A DNA stretch of 64,000 nucleotides from Salinisphaera sp. (GTDB taxonomy: Bacteria > Pseudomonadota > Gammaproteobacteria > Nevskiales > Salinisphaeraceae), in assembly GCF_002729955.1 (NCBI RefSeq), contig NZ_PBYA01000049.1:1-64000 (forward strand), written 5' to 3'. A model generated the notes under the pieces. The model made no database searches and was not told where the DNA came from. It saw only the letters and a list, made by a program, of their open reading frames with translations. Within the stretch, counting starts at the first letter, position 1. Each line of letters starts with the position of its first letter. Positions 18,925 to 27,952 of this stretch are shown in pieces. The translations under genes and the position numbers were made by a program.

Positions 18925-20370
18925 ATGCGCGCGAGCATGCAATGGCTTGTTTTCGGGCTCCTGGTGGGTCTGAGTACATTGGCCGTGGCGAAACCGGCCA
19001 CGCTGCAGGATGTCCGGTTATGGACATCTTCCGACAAGACGCGGGTGGTCTTCGACCTGGGCGGTCCGACCAATCCTGATCTGTTCATGATCGACAACCC
19101 GCTGCGGTTGGTGGTCGACCTGCCGGATGCGCGCGTGCTTAACGGCGTGAGCGGCAACATCGGCGGCAGCGGGCTGGTCAAGCGCGTGCGCACCGGCGTA
19201 CGACACGGCACCGATCTGCGCGTGGTGCTCGATCTCGATGGCCAGGTTTCGCCGAAGAGCTTCATGCTCGACCCGGACGGCGATCACGGCTATCGGCTGG
19301 TCGTGGATCTCAAGCCCAAGGGCGCCAAGGCGTCGTCCATGCTGGTCGCCGACCGGCAGCCGGCCGATGCCGCGCACGAAGATGGCAGCAGCTCGGCTAC
19401 CGCCACGGCCAATGCGCTGGCCCAGGTATCCGAGCCGCCCAGCCAGCAGCCGGCCCCGAAACGCGTCGCTCGAACCCCGGAACGCCCGTCCCGGGATATC
19501 GTGATCGTGATCGACGCCGGCCATGGCGGCAAGGATCCGGGCGCGCACGGGCGCGGCGGTACCAACGAAAAAGATGTCGTGCTTCAGATCGCGCGCCGGC
19601 TCAAGGCCATGGTGGACGAGCAGCCCAACATGCGCGGCGTGCTCACCCGCGACGGTGACTACTACATCGGCCTGCGCGAACGCATGGTGCGCGCACGCAA
19701 GGCCAAGGCGGATCTGTTCATTTCCATTCATGCCGACGCGGCGCCGCGCGGTGCGCGGGCCACGGGTGCATCGGTCTATGCGTTGTCGCACCACGGCGCC
19801 ACCAGTGAGCATGCACGCTGGCTCGCCCGTCGCGAGAACGCCTCCGACCTGGTCGGGGGCGTCAGCCTCAAGGACAAGGACGACAGCCTTGCCTCCTTCA
19901 TGCTCGACCTGTCGCAGAGTGCGAGTATCGAAGCCAGCATGGATGCGGGCGGGCGCGTGCTCAGCGAACTCAACGGGCTCGGGCCGCTGCACAAGGCCAA
20001 GGTCCAGCAGGCGGGCTTCATGGTGCTGAAGTCCCCGGATATCCCGTCATTCCTGGTCGAGACCGCCTTCATCTCGACGCCGGAAGAAGAGCGCAAGCTC
20101 AAGACGGCGGCCTATCAGCGTCAGCTTGCAGGCGCCATGCTGCGCGGTATCAAGGGCTACTTCGCCAGCTATCGCCCCGCGACCTTCATCGCCAAGGGGC
20201 AGGTGCATACCGTGCGATCCGGTGAAACGCTTTCCGAAATCGCCCAGGATTACGGCGTCAGCCTATCCAGCCTGCGCAGTGCGAATGACCTGAACGGCAA
20301 CACGATTCGCGTGGGCACGGAGTTGCAGATTCCGGCGCCCGGCAGCCAGCAGGTCGCGGACCTGCGCTAA
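18925..20370 (+). CDS. amiB: N-acetylmuramoyl-L-alanine amidase (AmiB/AmiC type) with LysM
   Basis: Periplasmic zinc amidase that cleaves septal peptidoglycan during cell separation. Order of parts in 481 residues: signal peptide (about 1-22), AMIN domain (about 27-130, localisation), a Pro/Ala/Ser linker, Amidase_3 catalytic domain (about 190-415) with zinc-site motifs DAGHGGKDPG, NEKDVVLQ, SIHADA and the catalytic Glu in FLVETAFIST, and one C-terminal LysM (HTVRSGETLSEIAQDYG). The tsaE neighbour argues for AmiB. In most relatives mutL follows directly; here about 4.4 kb of other genes intervene. Confidence 0.95.
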   Translation: MRASMQWLVFGLLVGLSTLAVAKPATLQDVRLWTSSDKTRVVFDLGGPTNPDLFMIDNPLRLVVDLPDARVLNGVSGNIGGSGLVKRVRTGVRHGTDLRVVLDLDGQVSPKSFMLDPDGDHGYRLVVDLKPKGAKASSMLVADRQPADAAHEDGSSSATATANALAQVSEPPSQQPAPKRVARTPERPSRDIVIVIDAGHGGKDPGAHGRGGTNEKDVVLQIARRLKAMVDEQPNMRGVLTRDGDYYIGLRERMVRARKAKADLFISIHADAAPRGARATGASVYALSHHGATSEHARWLARRENASDLVGGVSLKDKDDSLASFMLDLSQSASIEASMDAGGRVLSELNGLGPLHKAKVQQAGFMVLKSPDIPSFLVETAFISTPEEERKLKTAAYQRQLAGAMLRGIKGYFASYRPATFIAKGQVHTVRSGETLSEIAQDYGVSLSSLRSANDLNGNTIRVGTELQIPAPGSQQVADLR

Positions 20371-20599
20371 GCCTTTCCAGGCTGCCGGCGAGCTGCCTGC
20401 AGCCTGTCTTCGGGCCCGGCTGGCTCATATTCTTTAGGCCGCTCGAATACCGCGGGCCAAACGCCCTGCGAATGCAGCCCGAGCTCGCCGGGACGCCATT
20501 GCGTGGCGACGTGGGCGATACCCTGGACTACACTCAGACGGCGTGGCGTGGGCCGCGCTCGATTCATGCGGCATGCAGCGCCGCAAAGAGAGGCGGCAG

Positions 20600-21424
20600 G
20601 TGGTACTTCTACTGGGCATCGTGGCAGGAATGGCCTATGGCCTGACCGCTTTTGCGGGCGCGTTTCTGGCGGTGCCGTTGCTGGTTCTGTTCGCGGACGT
20701 CGATTTTCATCGAGCGCTGCCGATCGCGCTTTTTGCGCTGGGTATCTGTGCGGCCATTGCCGCGGGCGATGCCGTGCGGGCGCGCCAGTGCGACGTCCAG
20801 CTCAGCGTCTGGCTCATGGCGGGTTCGTTACCGACCATGCTGGTGCTGGGCGCCTTGGCACAGCGTTTGTCGGAACCCGTACTGGCGACCGTGTTTCTCA
20901 TTACCACGCTCGTCTTCGGTCCGCTGCTACTGGTGACCCTGCGCGCCTATGCGAACCGCGCTGCGCCGCCGCCAGCTGCAATGCTGCATGCGCCGCGGCG
21001 CAGCTTTGCCGATGCCACGGCAACAGTCGACCGACGTACCGTCGACAAACTCGGCGTGCTATTCGCGGGTGCGGGTTGTGGCGCGCTGGCCGCCCTGGCG
21101 GCCGCACCCGGCGCGCTGCTCGGGTGGCGTATTCTGGAACGGCGTCTGGTGGGCCAGCCGCATCTGTCGGTGGGCACCCTGGCGCTGGCCAGCGCCGTGC
21201 TCGCCACGCTCGCCGCGGGATGGCAGTTTCTGTTCGTTTCCGATGTGCCCGGCTATACCGCCGGTCTTTACGTGCTTGGCACCACCGCCGGCATGGGGAT
21301 TGCCCGGCGCGTGCATCAATGGCTGCCGCCGAAGCTGACCCATCGCGTACTGGGTGGATTGATCGTGCTCGCGGCGCTGGCGCTCTGGGTCGTGGTGGTT
21401 CGCGGCGCGACCGCTTCGTCATGA
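20600..21424 (+). CDS. TauE/SafE family permease (sulfite exporter-like)
   Basis: An integral membrane protein of about 274 residues with seven to eight hydrophobic helices in two halves, joined by a soluble stretch around residues 115-145. Architecture and the glycine-rich first helix (GIVAGMAYGLTAFAGAFLAVP) fit the TauE/SafE/DUF81 family, whose members move sulfite, sulfoacetate or other anions. I chose GTG at 20600 because GAGAGG lies six bases upstream; ATG 20573 and GTG 20543 are longer alternatives. The start of the flavoprotein overlaps its stop (ATGA), so the two probably act together. Confidence 0.75.
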   Translation: MVLLLGIVAGMAYGLTAFAGAFLAVPLLVLFADVDFHRALPIALFALGICAAIAAGDAVRARQCDVQLSVWLMAGSLPTMLVLGALAQRLSEPVLATVFLITTLVFGPLLLVTLRAYANRAAPPPAAMLHAPRRSFADATATVDRRTVDKLGVLFAGAGCGALAALAAAPGALLGWRILERRLVGQPHLSVGTLALASAVLATLAAGWQFLFVSDVPGYTAGLYVLGTTAGMGIARRVHQWLPPKLTHRVLGGLIVLAALALWVVVVRGATASS

Positions 21425-22527
21425 AGTCGCTGGTGCTGGTGGGCGCCGGCCATGCCCATATGGGGGTGTTGTTGCAGGCCAAACGCCTGCAGAACGCGGG
21501 TTTCGAGATCGTGCTGATCGACCCGGGCAGCTTCTGGTACGGCGGCGCCACGACCCGGGTGGTCGCGGGCCAGTTGTCACAGACGGCGCTCAAGCTGCCG
21601 CTGCGCGGGGTGTGTCGCGAACATGCGGTGCGTTATCGCGCCGATCGTGCCATTGGCGTCGACACGCGCCACCGGCGGCTCTGGCTGGCAAGCGGCGAAA
21701 TGCTCGCATTCGATACGCTGTCGCTGGACGTTGGCGTGGAATGCGCTCTGGCGGTGGCCGCTGGTAGCCATGCGCCGCCGATGCTCTGGTCCGCGGTCGA
21801 TGTGAGCGCCTTGGTTCAGCTGGCGGAGACGCTTTCGCACGAAGCTCGGGGCGGGGCGATTCGGCGCGTGGCCGTGGTCGGCGACGGCCCGCGCGCGCTC
21901 GAAGTGATCGCCGGCCTGCGCCGTCATCCATCGGCCTCGTCTTTGCAGATCAGCTGGTATGTGCCACAAACGCGGCTGCTGGCCGATGCCCCGATCACGC
22001 TGGAGCGCCGCATTCGGCGCTGGCTGGTGGAAAGCGGGGTCGAGATCGTGGTGCAGACCGCGATCGTGGAGAAAGTCGACGGTGCGATCTGTAGCGCCGA
22101 CGGGCGTCGTTTTACCGCTGACCATGGCGTGATCACCAGCCCCACGCCGGCTGCCCGTTTCGTGCATGCCGGGCGCCTGCCGGCACAGGCTGAAGGGCTT
22201 TATGTCACGCGCCGCCTTCAGTCGCCCGCCGACTCGCGGGTGTATGCAGCGGGCGGCTGTGCCAGCGTGCTTGGCGCCGAGGGACGGTATCTGGATAGCG
22301 ACCGTCAGGCCCGGGTGCTCGCACATAACATCGAGGCCGGGGCACGCCGGCGTCCGTTCAAGAGTGTAAGTGCCAGGGGCGGGGCGACCACGGTCGATTT
22401 CGGCGATGGGTCGGCGGCGGCCTGGTACGGGCGGCTGTGGTGGCAGGGCCGGATGCCGGCGCGGCGTAGAGCACAGACGCAGGCGCGGTGGCTGGCGCTG
22501 GTCGAACGCTATGCACCCCGGCGCTGA
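21421..22527 (+). CDS. FAD-dependent pyridine nucleotide-disulfide-type oxidoreductase
   Basis: A 368-residue flavoprotein with an N-terminal Rossmann FAD site (LVLVGAGHAHMGVL), an internal NAD(P)-type site (RVAVVGDGPRALEVIAGL) and a late FAD contact (SRVYAAGGCASV). The VGAGHAH start is like NDH-2-like proteins and the oxidoreductase domain fused to some selenophosphate synthases. No redox-active CxxC pair is visible, so it is not a disulfide reductase. The substrate is unknown. Translation is coupled to the TauE-type permease, suggesting a shared, perhaps sulfur-linked, role (inference). Confidence 0.75.
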   Translation: MKSLVLVGAGHAHMGVLLQAKRLQNAGFEIVLIDPGSFWYGGATTRVVAGQLSQTALKLPLRGVCREHAVRYRADRAIGVDTRHRRLWLASGEMLAFDTLSLDVGVECALAVAAGSHAPPMLWSAVDVSALVQLAETLSHEARGGAIRRVAVVGDGPRALEVIAGLRRHPSASSLQISWYVPQTRLLADAPITLERRIRRWLVESGVEIVVQTAIVEKVDGAICSADGRRFTADHGVITSPTPAARFVHAGRLPAQAEGLYVTRRLQSPADSRVYAAGGCASVLGAEGRYLDSDRQARVLAHNIEAGARRRPFKSVSARGGATTVDFGDGSAAAWYGRLWWQGRMPARRRAQTQARWLALVERYAPRR

Positions 22528-22564
22528 CGCAGGTCGCGTAGGCACAGCCTCGCGCTAGCGCGCA

Positions 22565-22598
22565 TAAAAAAGGCGGCGCATCGAACGATACGCCGCCT
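22565..22598 (-). terminator. Rho-independent terminator of the fur-katA unit
   Basis: On the minus strand AGGCGGCG and CGCCGCCT (22591-22598 with 22571-22578) form an 8-bp GC stem with a 12-base loop, followed by six T (22566-22571). It lies 33 bases after the katA stop. Confidence 0.85.
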
Positions 22599-22630
22599 CT
22601 GCCTGGACCGTCGTTGCTACGACGACTCGA

Positions 22631-24097
22631 TCAGGCCGACTGCAGGTTTTCCCGAACAGCCTTCTCGACGCGATCGCCGATGGTGGCATCGACGTTGCGC
22701 CAGTACTGGAAGGCGCGCTGCAGCACGTCTTCGCCCACGCCGTCGGAGAGATGGCCGGCGATGTTGTGCACCAGACGGTCACGTTCCTCGTCGTTCATCA
22801 CCTTGTTGACGAGATCGTTGGCCTGGTTGAAGTCGCCGTCATCCTTGCGCAGCGTATAGGCCGCACGAACCATGGCACCATCGGCTTCCCAGACGTTGTT
22901 CGCCGGGTAAGCGTTCGGGTTGGCATGAGCGCCGCCCTTGGTATTGGGCACGTAGACCGGATCGCTCACGTTCTGGATGCGCATGGCACCACCCTTGGTG
23001 TAGCTGTGAACCGGCGATCTCGGCACGTTGACCGGGATCTGCTTGTAGTTCACGCCCAGACGGGCACGGTGTGCGTCGGCATAGGAAATGGTGCGGGCCA
23101 GCAGCATCTTGTCCGGGCTCACGCCGGTGCCGGGCACCATGTTGTTCGGCTCGAAGGCCGCCTGCTCGATTTCGGTATGGAAATCGGTCGGATTGCGGTC
23201 GAGCTTCATGCGACCCACCGTATGCAGCGGGTAGTCCTCGTGCGGCCAGACCTTGGTCAGGTCGAACGGGTTGATGCGATAGGTCTTGGCATCCTCGTAG
23301 GGCATGATCTGAACCTGCAGGGTCCAGGTCGGATACTCACCGCGTTCGATCGCTTCGAACAGATCGCGACGGTGATAGTCGGCGTCGGAGCCGGCCATCT
23401 GATCGGCCTGTTCCTGGGTCAGGCACTTAATGCCCTGATCGGTCTTGAAGTGGTACTTCACCCAGAAACGCTCGCCTTCAGCGTTGACCCACATATAGGT
23501 ATGGCTGGAGTAGCCGTTCATGTGGCGCCAGGTGGCGGGCACGCCGCGATCGCCCATCAGCCAGGTGACCTGATGCGCCGATTCCGGCGATTGGGTCCAG
23601 AAGTCCCACTGCATGTCGTGGTCGCGCAGGCCGTTGTCGGCACGACGCTTCTGCGAGTGGATGAAGTGCTGGAACTTCATCGGGTCGCGTACGAAGAACA
23701 CGGGGGTGTTGTTACCCACCATGTCGAAGTTGCCTTCCTCGGTATAGAACTTCAGCGCGAAGCCGCGCGGATCGCGCCAGGTGTCGGGGCTGCCGGATTC
23801 GCCGGCGACCGTGGAGAAACGCGCGACCATCGGGGTGGTGGCGCCTTTCTGCAGAAAGGAGGCCTTCGTGTACTTGCTGACGTCTTCGGTGACTTCGAAC
23901 TGGCCGAAGGCACCGCCGCCTTTCGCATGGGGCTGGCGGTCCGGAATCATCTCCCGGTTGAAGGCCGCCATCTGCTCCATGAGGAAGTGATCGTGCATCA
24001 CGATCGGGCCGTCGGCGCCAACGGTCAGCGAATGCTCATCGCTCGGATACGGTTCGCCGCCGGTGGTGGTCTCTGTTTTATGGATTTCGTCCGTCAA
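22631..24097 (-). CDS. katA: Monofunctional heme catalase
   Basis: Cytoplasmic heme catalase that splits hydrogen peroxide. The distal histidine lies in [15 protein letters not shown] (His57 from the start used here), the conserved Asn in [11 protein letters not shown], and the proximal heme tyrosine in [12 protein letters not shown], a slightly divergent form of the usual FSYADTQRHRLG. I chose the TTG at 24097 (488 residues) because GGAGG sits eight bases before it; an ATG at 24124 would add nine residues rich in His. It follows the Fur-type regulator by 48 bases on the same strand and has a clear terminator. Confidence 0.95.
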   Translation of the reverse strand: MTDEIHKTETTTGGEPYPSDEHSLTVGADGPIVMHDHFLMEQMAAFNREMIPDRQPHAKGGGAFGQFEVTEDVSKYTKASFLQKGATTPMVARFSTVAGESGSPDTWRDPRGFALKFYTEEGNFDMVGNNTPVFFVRDPMKFQHFIHSQKRRADNGLRDHDMQWDFWTQSPESAHQVTWLMGDRGVPATWRHMNGYSSHTYMWVNAEGERFWVKYHFKTDQGIKCLTQEQADQMAGSDADYHRRDLFEAIERGEYPTWTLQVQIMPYEDAKTYRINPFDLTKVWPHEDYPLHTVGRMKLDRNPTDFHTEIEQAAFEPNNMVPGTGVSPDKMLLARTISYADAHRARLGVNYKQIPVNVPRSPVHSYTKGGAMRIQNVSDPVYVPNTKGGAHANPNAYPANNVWEADGAMVRAAYTLRKDDGDFNQANDLVNKVMNDEERDRLVHNIAGHLSDGVGEDVLQRAFQYWRNVDATIGDRVEKAVRENLQSA

Positions 24098-24145
24098 GGT
24101 TCTACCCTCCAGGTGGTGGTTCAAGCGACTCGCGGGCCGCAGGTT

Positions 24146-24607
24146 TTATTGTCTCGAGTGATCATCGCCGGGGGCGTTGGTGGCCGCCGTACGGCAGGCA
24201 CCGCAAATACCCCAGTACATGACCTCGGCTTCATCGACTTCGAAACCGTGATCGTGATCGGGGTTCAGGCAGGACCGGGCGCCCACCGCACAGTCCACGT
24301 CCTCGATACGGCCGCAACTTCGACAGACCAGGTGATGATGGTTGTCGCCGGTGCGCCGCTCGAACCGGGCCGGATGCCCGGCCGGTTTGATCTGCTGGAC
24401 CAGGTCGGCTTCCAGACAGGCCTTGAGGACGTCGTAGACGGCCTGTTTCGAAATCGAACCAAGCCGTTGGCTGATGCCGTCATGCACGTGCTCCACCGTG
24501 GCGTGCGGATTGTCCGCCAGCCATTCGAGCACGGCATGACGCGCTGCCGTCACCCGCATTCCACGGGCACGCAGCTGGTCGGCGATGGGTGTCACTTCTC
24601 GACTCAT
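24146..24607 (-). CDS. Fur family regulator, PerR/FurA-like
   Basis: A 153-residue metalloregulator with the Fur winged helix (RMRVTAARHAVLEWLADNPHATVEHV, SKQAVYDVLKACLEADLV) and the metal-binding second half: NHHHLVCRSCGRIEDVDC and CGAC near the C-terminus, giving two CxxC pairs for a structural zinc. The position next to katA, and the order regulator-catalase, resemble PerR-katA and FurA-katG units, so it is probably a peroxide sensor repressing katA and itself. It could instead be an iron- or zinc-sensing paralogue. A perfect palindrome lies 20 bases upstream. Confidence 0.88.
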   Translation of the reverse strand: MSREVTPIADQLRARGMRVTAARHAVLEWLADNPHATVEHVHDGISQRLGSISKQAVYDVLKACLEADLVQQIKPAGHPARFERRTGDNHHHLVCRSCGRIEDVDCAVGARSCLNPDHDHGFEVDEAEVMYWGICGACRTAATNAPGDDHSRQ

Positions 24608-24627
24608 GGCGAGGGCATGCTCACCGA

Positions 24628-24650
24628 TAAACTTGAATCAGTCAAGTTTA
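24628..24650. promoter_or_regulatory. Perfect palindromic Fur/PerR-type operator
   Basis: TAAACTTGA (24628-24636), a five-base spacer, and TCAAGTTTA (24642-24650): a 9-9 inverted repeat without mismatch, 20 bases before the start of the Fur-type regulator gene. AT-rich dyads of this size are typical of Fur-family boxes. Its place between regulator and start suggests autoregulation of the fur-katA unit; it is about 150 bases from mutL and is unlikely to control that gene. Confidence 0.75.
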
Positions 24651-24800
24651 CGATTCCTTAAAAGGAAGGTTGGCGAGGGTGGGCCGGCCGCCGATGGTTT
24701 CAGCGGGGGCGCCACGCGCGCCGGCGGGCCTGTCGGGGCTTTGCGATCGGGGTGAACTTGGCCGACACTATGTTGCTGCCTCAGCCTTTCATGCAGCGCC

Positions 24801-26648
24801 ATGCCGATCCACCGACTCGATGACCAGTTGATCAGCCAGATCGCCGCCGGCGAGGTGGTCGAGCGCCCGGCGTCCATCGTCAAGGAGCTCATGGAAAACA
24901 GCCTCGACGCGGGCGCGGGCTGGATTCATGTGACCATCGAACACGGCGGGCTACGCCGGATCGTGGTCGCTGACGATGGCATGGGTATCGAAGGCGACGA
25001 TCTGGCGTTGGCGGTGGCGCGGCATGCCACCAGCAAGATCGACAGTCTCGATGCGCTGGAGTCGGTCGCCAGCCTGGGTTTTCGCGGCGAGGCGCTGGCA
25101 AGTATCGCCTCGGTATCGCAGCTGACCCTGACCTCGCGGACCGCCGATGCCGAGCGTGCCTATGCCATAAGCCCGAGCACGAGCGAAACCCCGCGCCCGG
25201 CGGCGCTCGATCGCGGCACCCGCGTGGAAGTACGTGAACTGTTCGCGCGTATTCCCGCGCGGCGCAAGTTCCTGCGCGCGCCGGCGACGGAGTTCGCCCA
25301 TATCCGCAAGGCCTTCAATCAGCTGGCCCTGTCGCGCTTCGATATCGGCTTCGTGCTCCACCACGATGGCACGGAAGTCGCGCGCATCGCCCCGGCCCAC
25401 GATGCCGATGCCATGCAAAAGCGTGTCGAAACGCTGATCGGCGGGGCCTTCGGAGATCACGCCGTGGCCGTCGACGAGCAGGCCGCAGGCATGCGTCTGT
25501 CCGGCTGGATCGCCACGCCGGGCTTTTCGCGCGGGCAGGCGGATCGCCAGTACAGCTACGTGAACCATCGCCCGATTCGCGACAAGGTGTTCAACCACGG
25601 GGTGCGTCTGGCCTATCGGGACCTGCTGCACAACCAGCGCCATCCGGCCTATGTGCTCTACCTCACGCTGGACCCGCGCCAGGTGGATGTGAATGCGCAC
25701 CCGGCCAAGGCCGAGGTGCGTTTTCGCGAATCGCGGCTGGTGCACGATTTCGTATTCCGCAGCGTGGGCCGGGCCCTGGCTGCGGTCGAGGCGAAGCCGC
25801 ATGCCGCACGCGAGGTGGAGCTGCCGGTCAGCGCCGCCGCCGAGGCCGACGAACGTCAGCCCGCATCCGGACCGGTGCCCGTGCAGCACAGCTTCGATAC
25901 GCGCCCGCACACGAGCGGTTCGCCGGGCGTGGCCCAGAGCCGTGCGGCCTATGCGTTCCAGATGCCGACGCAGCCGATGCCGCCCATGCCGCCGTCGACG
26001 TCCGCTTCGGCCGCGGCCGAGGCGACGGTGCCGGCGCATTCGAAAGCGCAGGACGAGACCATACCGCCGCTCGGCTATGCGCTCGCCCAACTGCACGATA
26101 TTTATATTCTGGCCGAGAATCGGGAAGGGCTGGTGCTCGTCGATATGCATGCCGCCCACGAACGCGTGCTCTACGAGCAGCTCAAGCAGGAGTACTCGGC
26201 CGGCCGGATCCAGTCCAAGGCGCTGCTCGTACCGGAAACGCTGTCGGTATCCGAACAGGAGGCCGCCGCGATCGAAACCCATGCCGAAGCGCTGGCCGCG
26301 GTGGGCCTGGAAATCACCCGCGCCGGGCCCACCAGCGGGCTGCTGCGCGCGGTGCCGGCGCTGCTGGCCAACGAGGACTATGTGGCGCTGGCCTACGATA
26401 TGGTCGGCGAACTCGGTGAGGGTCTGCGCGGGCCGGCCGGCGTGCGCGATCGTATTGACGACGTGCTGGCGGACATGGGGTGCAAGGCCGCGGTCAAGGC
26501 GGGGCGTCGCCTGACGCTGACCGAGATGAACGCGCTGTTGCGGGATATGGAACATACCGATCGGGCCGGCCACTGTAATCACGGCCGGCCCAGCTGGGTG
26601 CAGGTCGACATGGCCGGCCTGGATCGCCTGTTCATGCGCGGCAAATGA
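24801..26648 (+). CDS. mutL: DNA mismatch repair protein MutL (endonuclease type)
   Basis: GHKL ATPase that links MutS mismatch recognition to strand removal. N-terminal ATP motifs: NSLDAGA, DDGMGI and GFRGEALASI; 615 residues. A Pro/Ala-rich linker (about 345-420) joins to the dimerisation domain. The C-terminus carries DMHAAHERVLYE, which fits the endonuclease motif D-x-H-A-x2-E-x4-E, and HCNHGRPSW, which fits the paired metal-site motif. Known MutL proteins with these motifs nick DNA themselves and work without MutH. miaA follows with an ATGA overlap. Confidence 0.96.
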   Translation: MPIHRLDDQLISQIAAGEVVERPASIVKELMENSLDAGAGWIHVTIEHGGLRRIVVADDGMGIEGDDLALAVARHATSKIDSLDALESVASLGFRGEALASIASVSQLTLTSRTADAERAYAISPSTSETPRPAALDRGTRVEVRELFARIPARRKFLRAPATEFAHIRKAFNQLALSRFDIGFVLHHDGTEVARIAPAHDADAMQKRVETLIGGAFGDHAVAVDEQAAGMRLSGWIATPGFSRGQADRQYSYVNHRPIRDKVFNHGVRLAYRDLLHNQRHPAYVLYLTLDPRQVDVNAHPAKAEVRFRESRLVHDFVFRSVGRALAAVEAKPHAAREVELPVSAAAEADERQPASGPVPVQHSFDTRPHTSGSPGVAQSRAAYAFQMPTQPMPPMPPSTSASAAAEATVPAHSKAQDETIPPLGYALAQLHDIYILAENREGLVLVDMHAAHERVLYEQLKQEYSAGRIQSKALLVPETLSVSEQEAAAIETHAEALAAVGLEITRAGPTSGLLRAVPALLANEDYVALAYDMVGELGEGLRGPAGVRDRIDDVLADMGCKAAVKAGRRLTLTEMNALLRDMEHTDRAGHCNHGRPSWVQVDMAGLDRLFMRGK

Positions 26649-27619
26649 CGATGATCGCCGATAAACCCGGGGTGGTCTTTCTGCTTGGGCCCACCGCCTC
26701 CGGCAAGACGGGGCTGGCCGTCGATCTGGTCGAACGGCTTGATGCCGAAATCGTCTCGGTGGATTCGGCGATGGTCTATCGAGGCATGGATATCGGTACC
26801 GCCAAGCCGGATGCGGATACGCTGGCGCGGGCGCCGCATGCGCTCATCGATATTCGAGATCCTGCCGAGCCTTATTCCGCTGCTGATTTTCGCGCCGATG
26901 CGATCGCCGAAATCGAGCGCATCCAGGCAGCGGGGCGCCTGCCGCTGCTTACCGGCGGCACCTCGCTGTATTTTCGGGCGCTGGAAGACGGCTTGAGCGA
27001 TATGCCGTCTCGCGACGAGGCCCTGCGAGCGCGCCTGACCGCCGAGGCCGATCGCGACGGTTGGCATGCGCTGCACGAACGCCTGCAGGCCGTTGATCCG
27101 GCCACCGCGGGGCGCATTCACCGCAACGATGCCCAGCGCATCCAGCGTGCGCTGGAGATTCACGAACTCACGGGCGTGGCGCCAAGCGTGCTGCATGCCC
27201 GCGATCGGGCGCGTCGGAACGCCGGCGCGCTGCCGTGGTCTATCTGCAAGATCGCGGTATCGCCGGCCCGCCGCGAGACCCTGCACGCGCGTATCGCCCA
27301 GCGTTTTCAATCGATGTTGGCACAGGGGTTGTATGCCGAGGTTGAAAAGCTGTACGCCCGGCCCGATCTAAGCCTCGAATTGCCCTCCATGCGGGCGGTG
27401 GGTTATCGCCAGCTCTGGCAGGTGATGGATGGAGATATGACGCTTGAACAGGGTGTTGAACGAGCGGTATTCGCTTCGCGTCAACTGGCCAAGCGGCAAC
27501 TGACCTGGCTGCGCTCGCTGGACGATGTGATGTGGCTGGATAGCGAAGAAAAAAACGTTTCCAATCAGGCAATAACGCATATAAAGAGCACCGGGGCCGC
27601 GGTTGGCCCCATGCTATGA
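26645..27619 (+). CDS. miaA: tRNA dimethylallyltransferase
   Basis: Transfers the dimethylallyl group to adenosine-37 of UNN-reading tRNAs. The 324-residue protein has P-loop [14 protein letters not shown], the substrate motif [37 protein letters not shown], and the late [13 protein letters not shown] and [11 protein letters not shown]. mutL-miaA-hfq-hflX is the classic gammaproteobacterial order. Confidence 0.97.
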   Translation: MTMIADKPGVVFLLGPTASGKTGLAVDLVERLDAEIVSVDSAMVYRGMDIGTAKPDADTLARAPHALIDIRDPAEPYSAADFRADAIAEIERIQAAGRLPLLTGGTSLYFRALEDGLSDMPSRDEALRARLTAEADRDGWHALHERLQAVDPATAGRIHRNDAQRIQRALEIHELTGVAPSVLHARDRARRNAGALPWSICKIAVSPARRETLHARIAQRFQSMLAQGLYAEVEKLYARPDLSLELPSMRAVGYRQLWQVMDGDMTLEQGVERAVFASRQLAKRQLTWLRSLDDVMWLDSEEKNVSNQAITHIKSTGAAVGPML

Positions 27620-27668
27620 TCTATTAATAAAGAATTTTATACCCCTGCACTTTTTGGAGTCTGAACCC

Positions 27669-27929
27669 ATGGCAAAAGGCCAAACACTACAAGAACCATT
27701 CCTCAACGCCTTGCGCAAGGAGCGCGTGCCGGTGTCCATCTATCTGGTCAACGGCATCAAACTCCAGGGTCAGATCGAATCGTTCGATCAGTTCGTGGTG
27801 CTGTTGCGCAACGCCGTTAATCAAATGGTCTACAAGCACGCTATTTCCACCATCGTGCCGTCGCGCAATGTGCGCTCGGAAATGCACGAGGAAATGGCCC
27901 AGAACAACGAGGTCGACGGCAATTCCTGA
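27669..27929 (+). CDS. hfq: RNA chaperone Hfq
   Basis: Hexameric Sm-like protein that pairs small RNAs with messages. The 86-residue product has Sm1 ([19 protein letters not shown]) and Sm2 with the YKHAIST motif of the proximal RNA site, followed by a short acidic tail. The frame is open upstream into miaA, but [16 protein letters not shown] is the family start, with GGAG ten bases before it. An AT-rich stretch (27618-27650) precedes it and may hold a promoter. Confidence 0.97.
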   Translation: MAKGQTLQEPFLNALRKERVPVSIYLVNGIKLQGQIESFDQFVVLLRNAVNQMVYKHAISTIVPSRNVRSEMHEEMAQNNEVDGNS

Positions 27930-27952
27930 TTCAGACCGCATGAGTTACCGGC

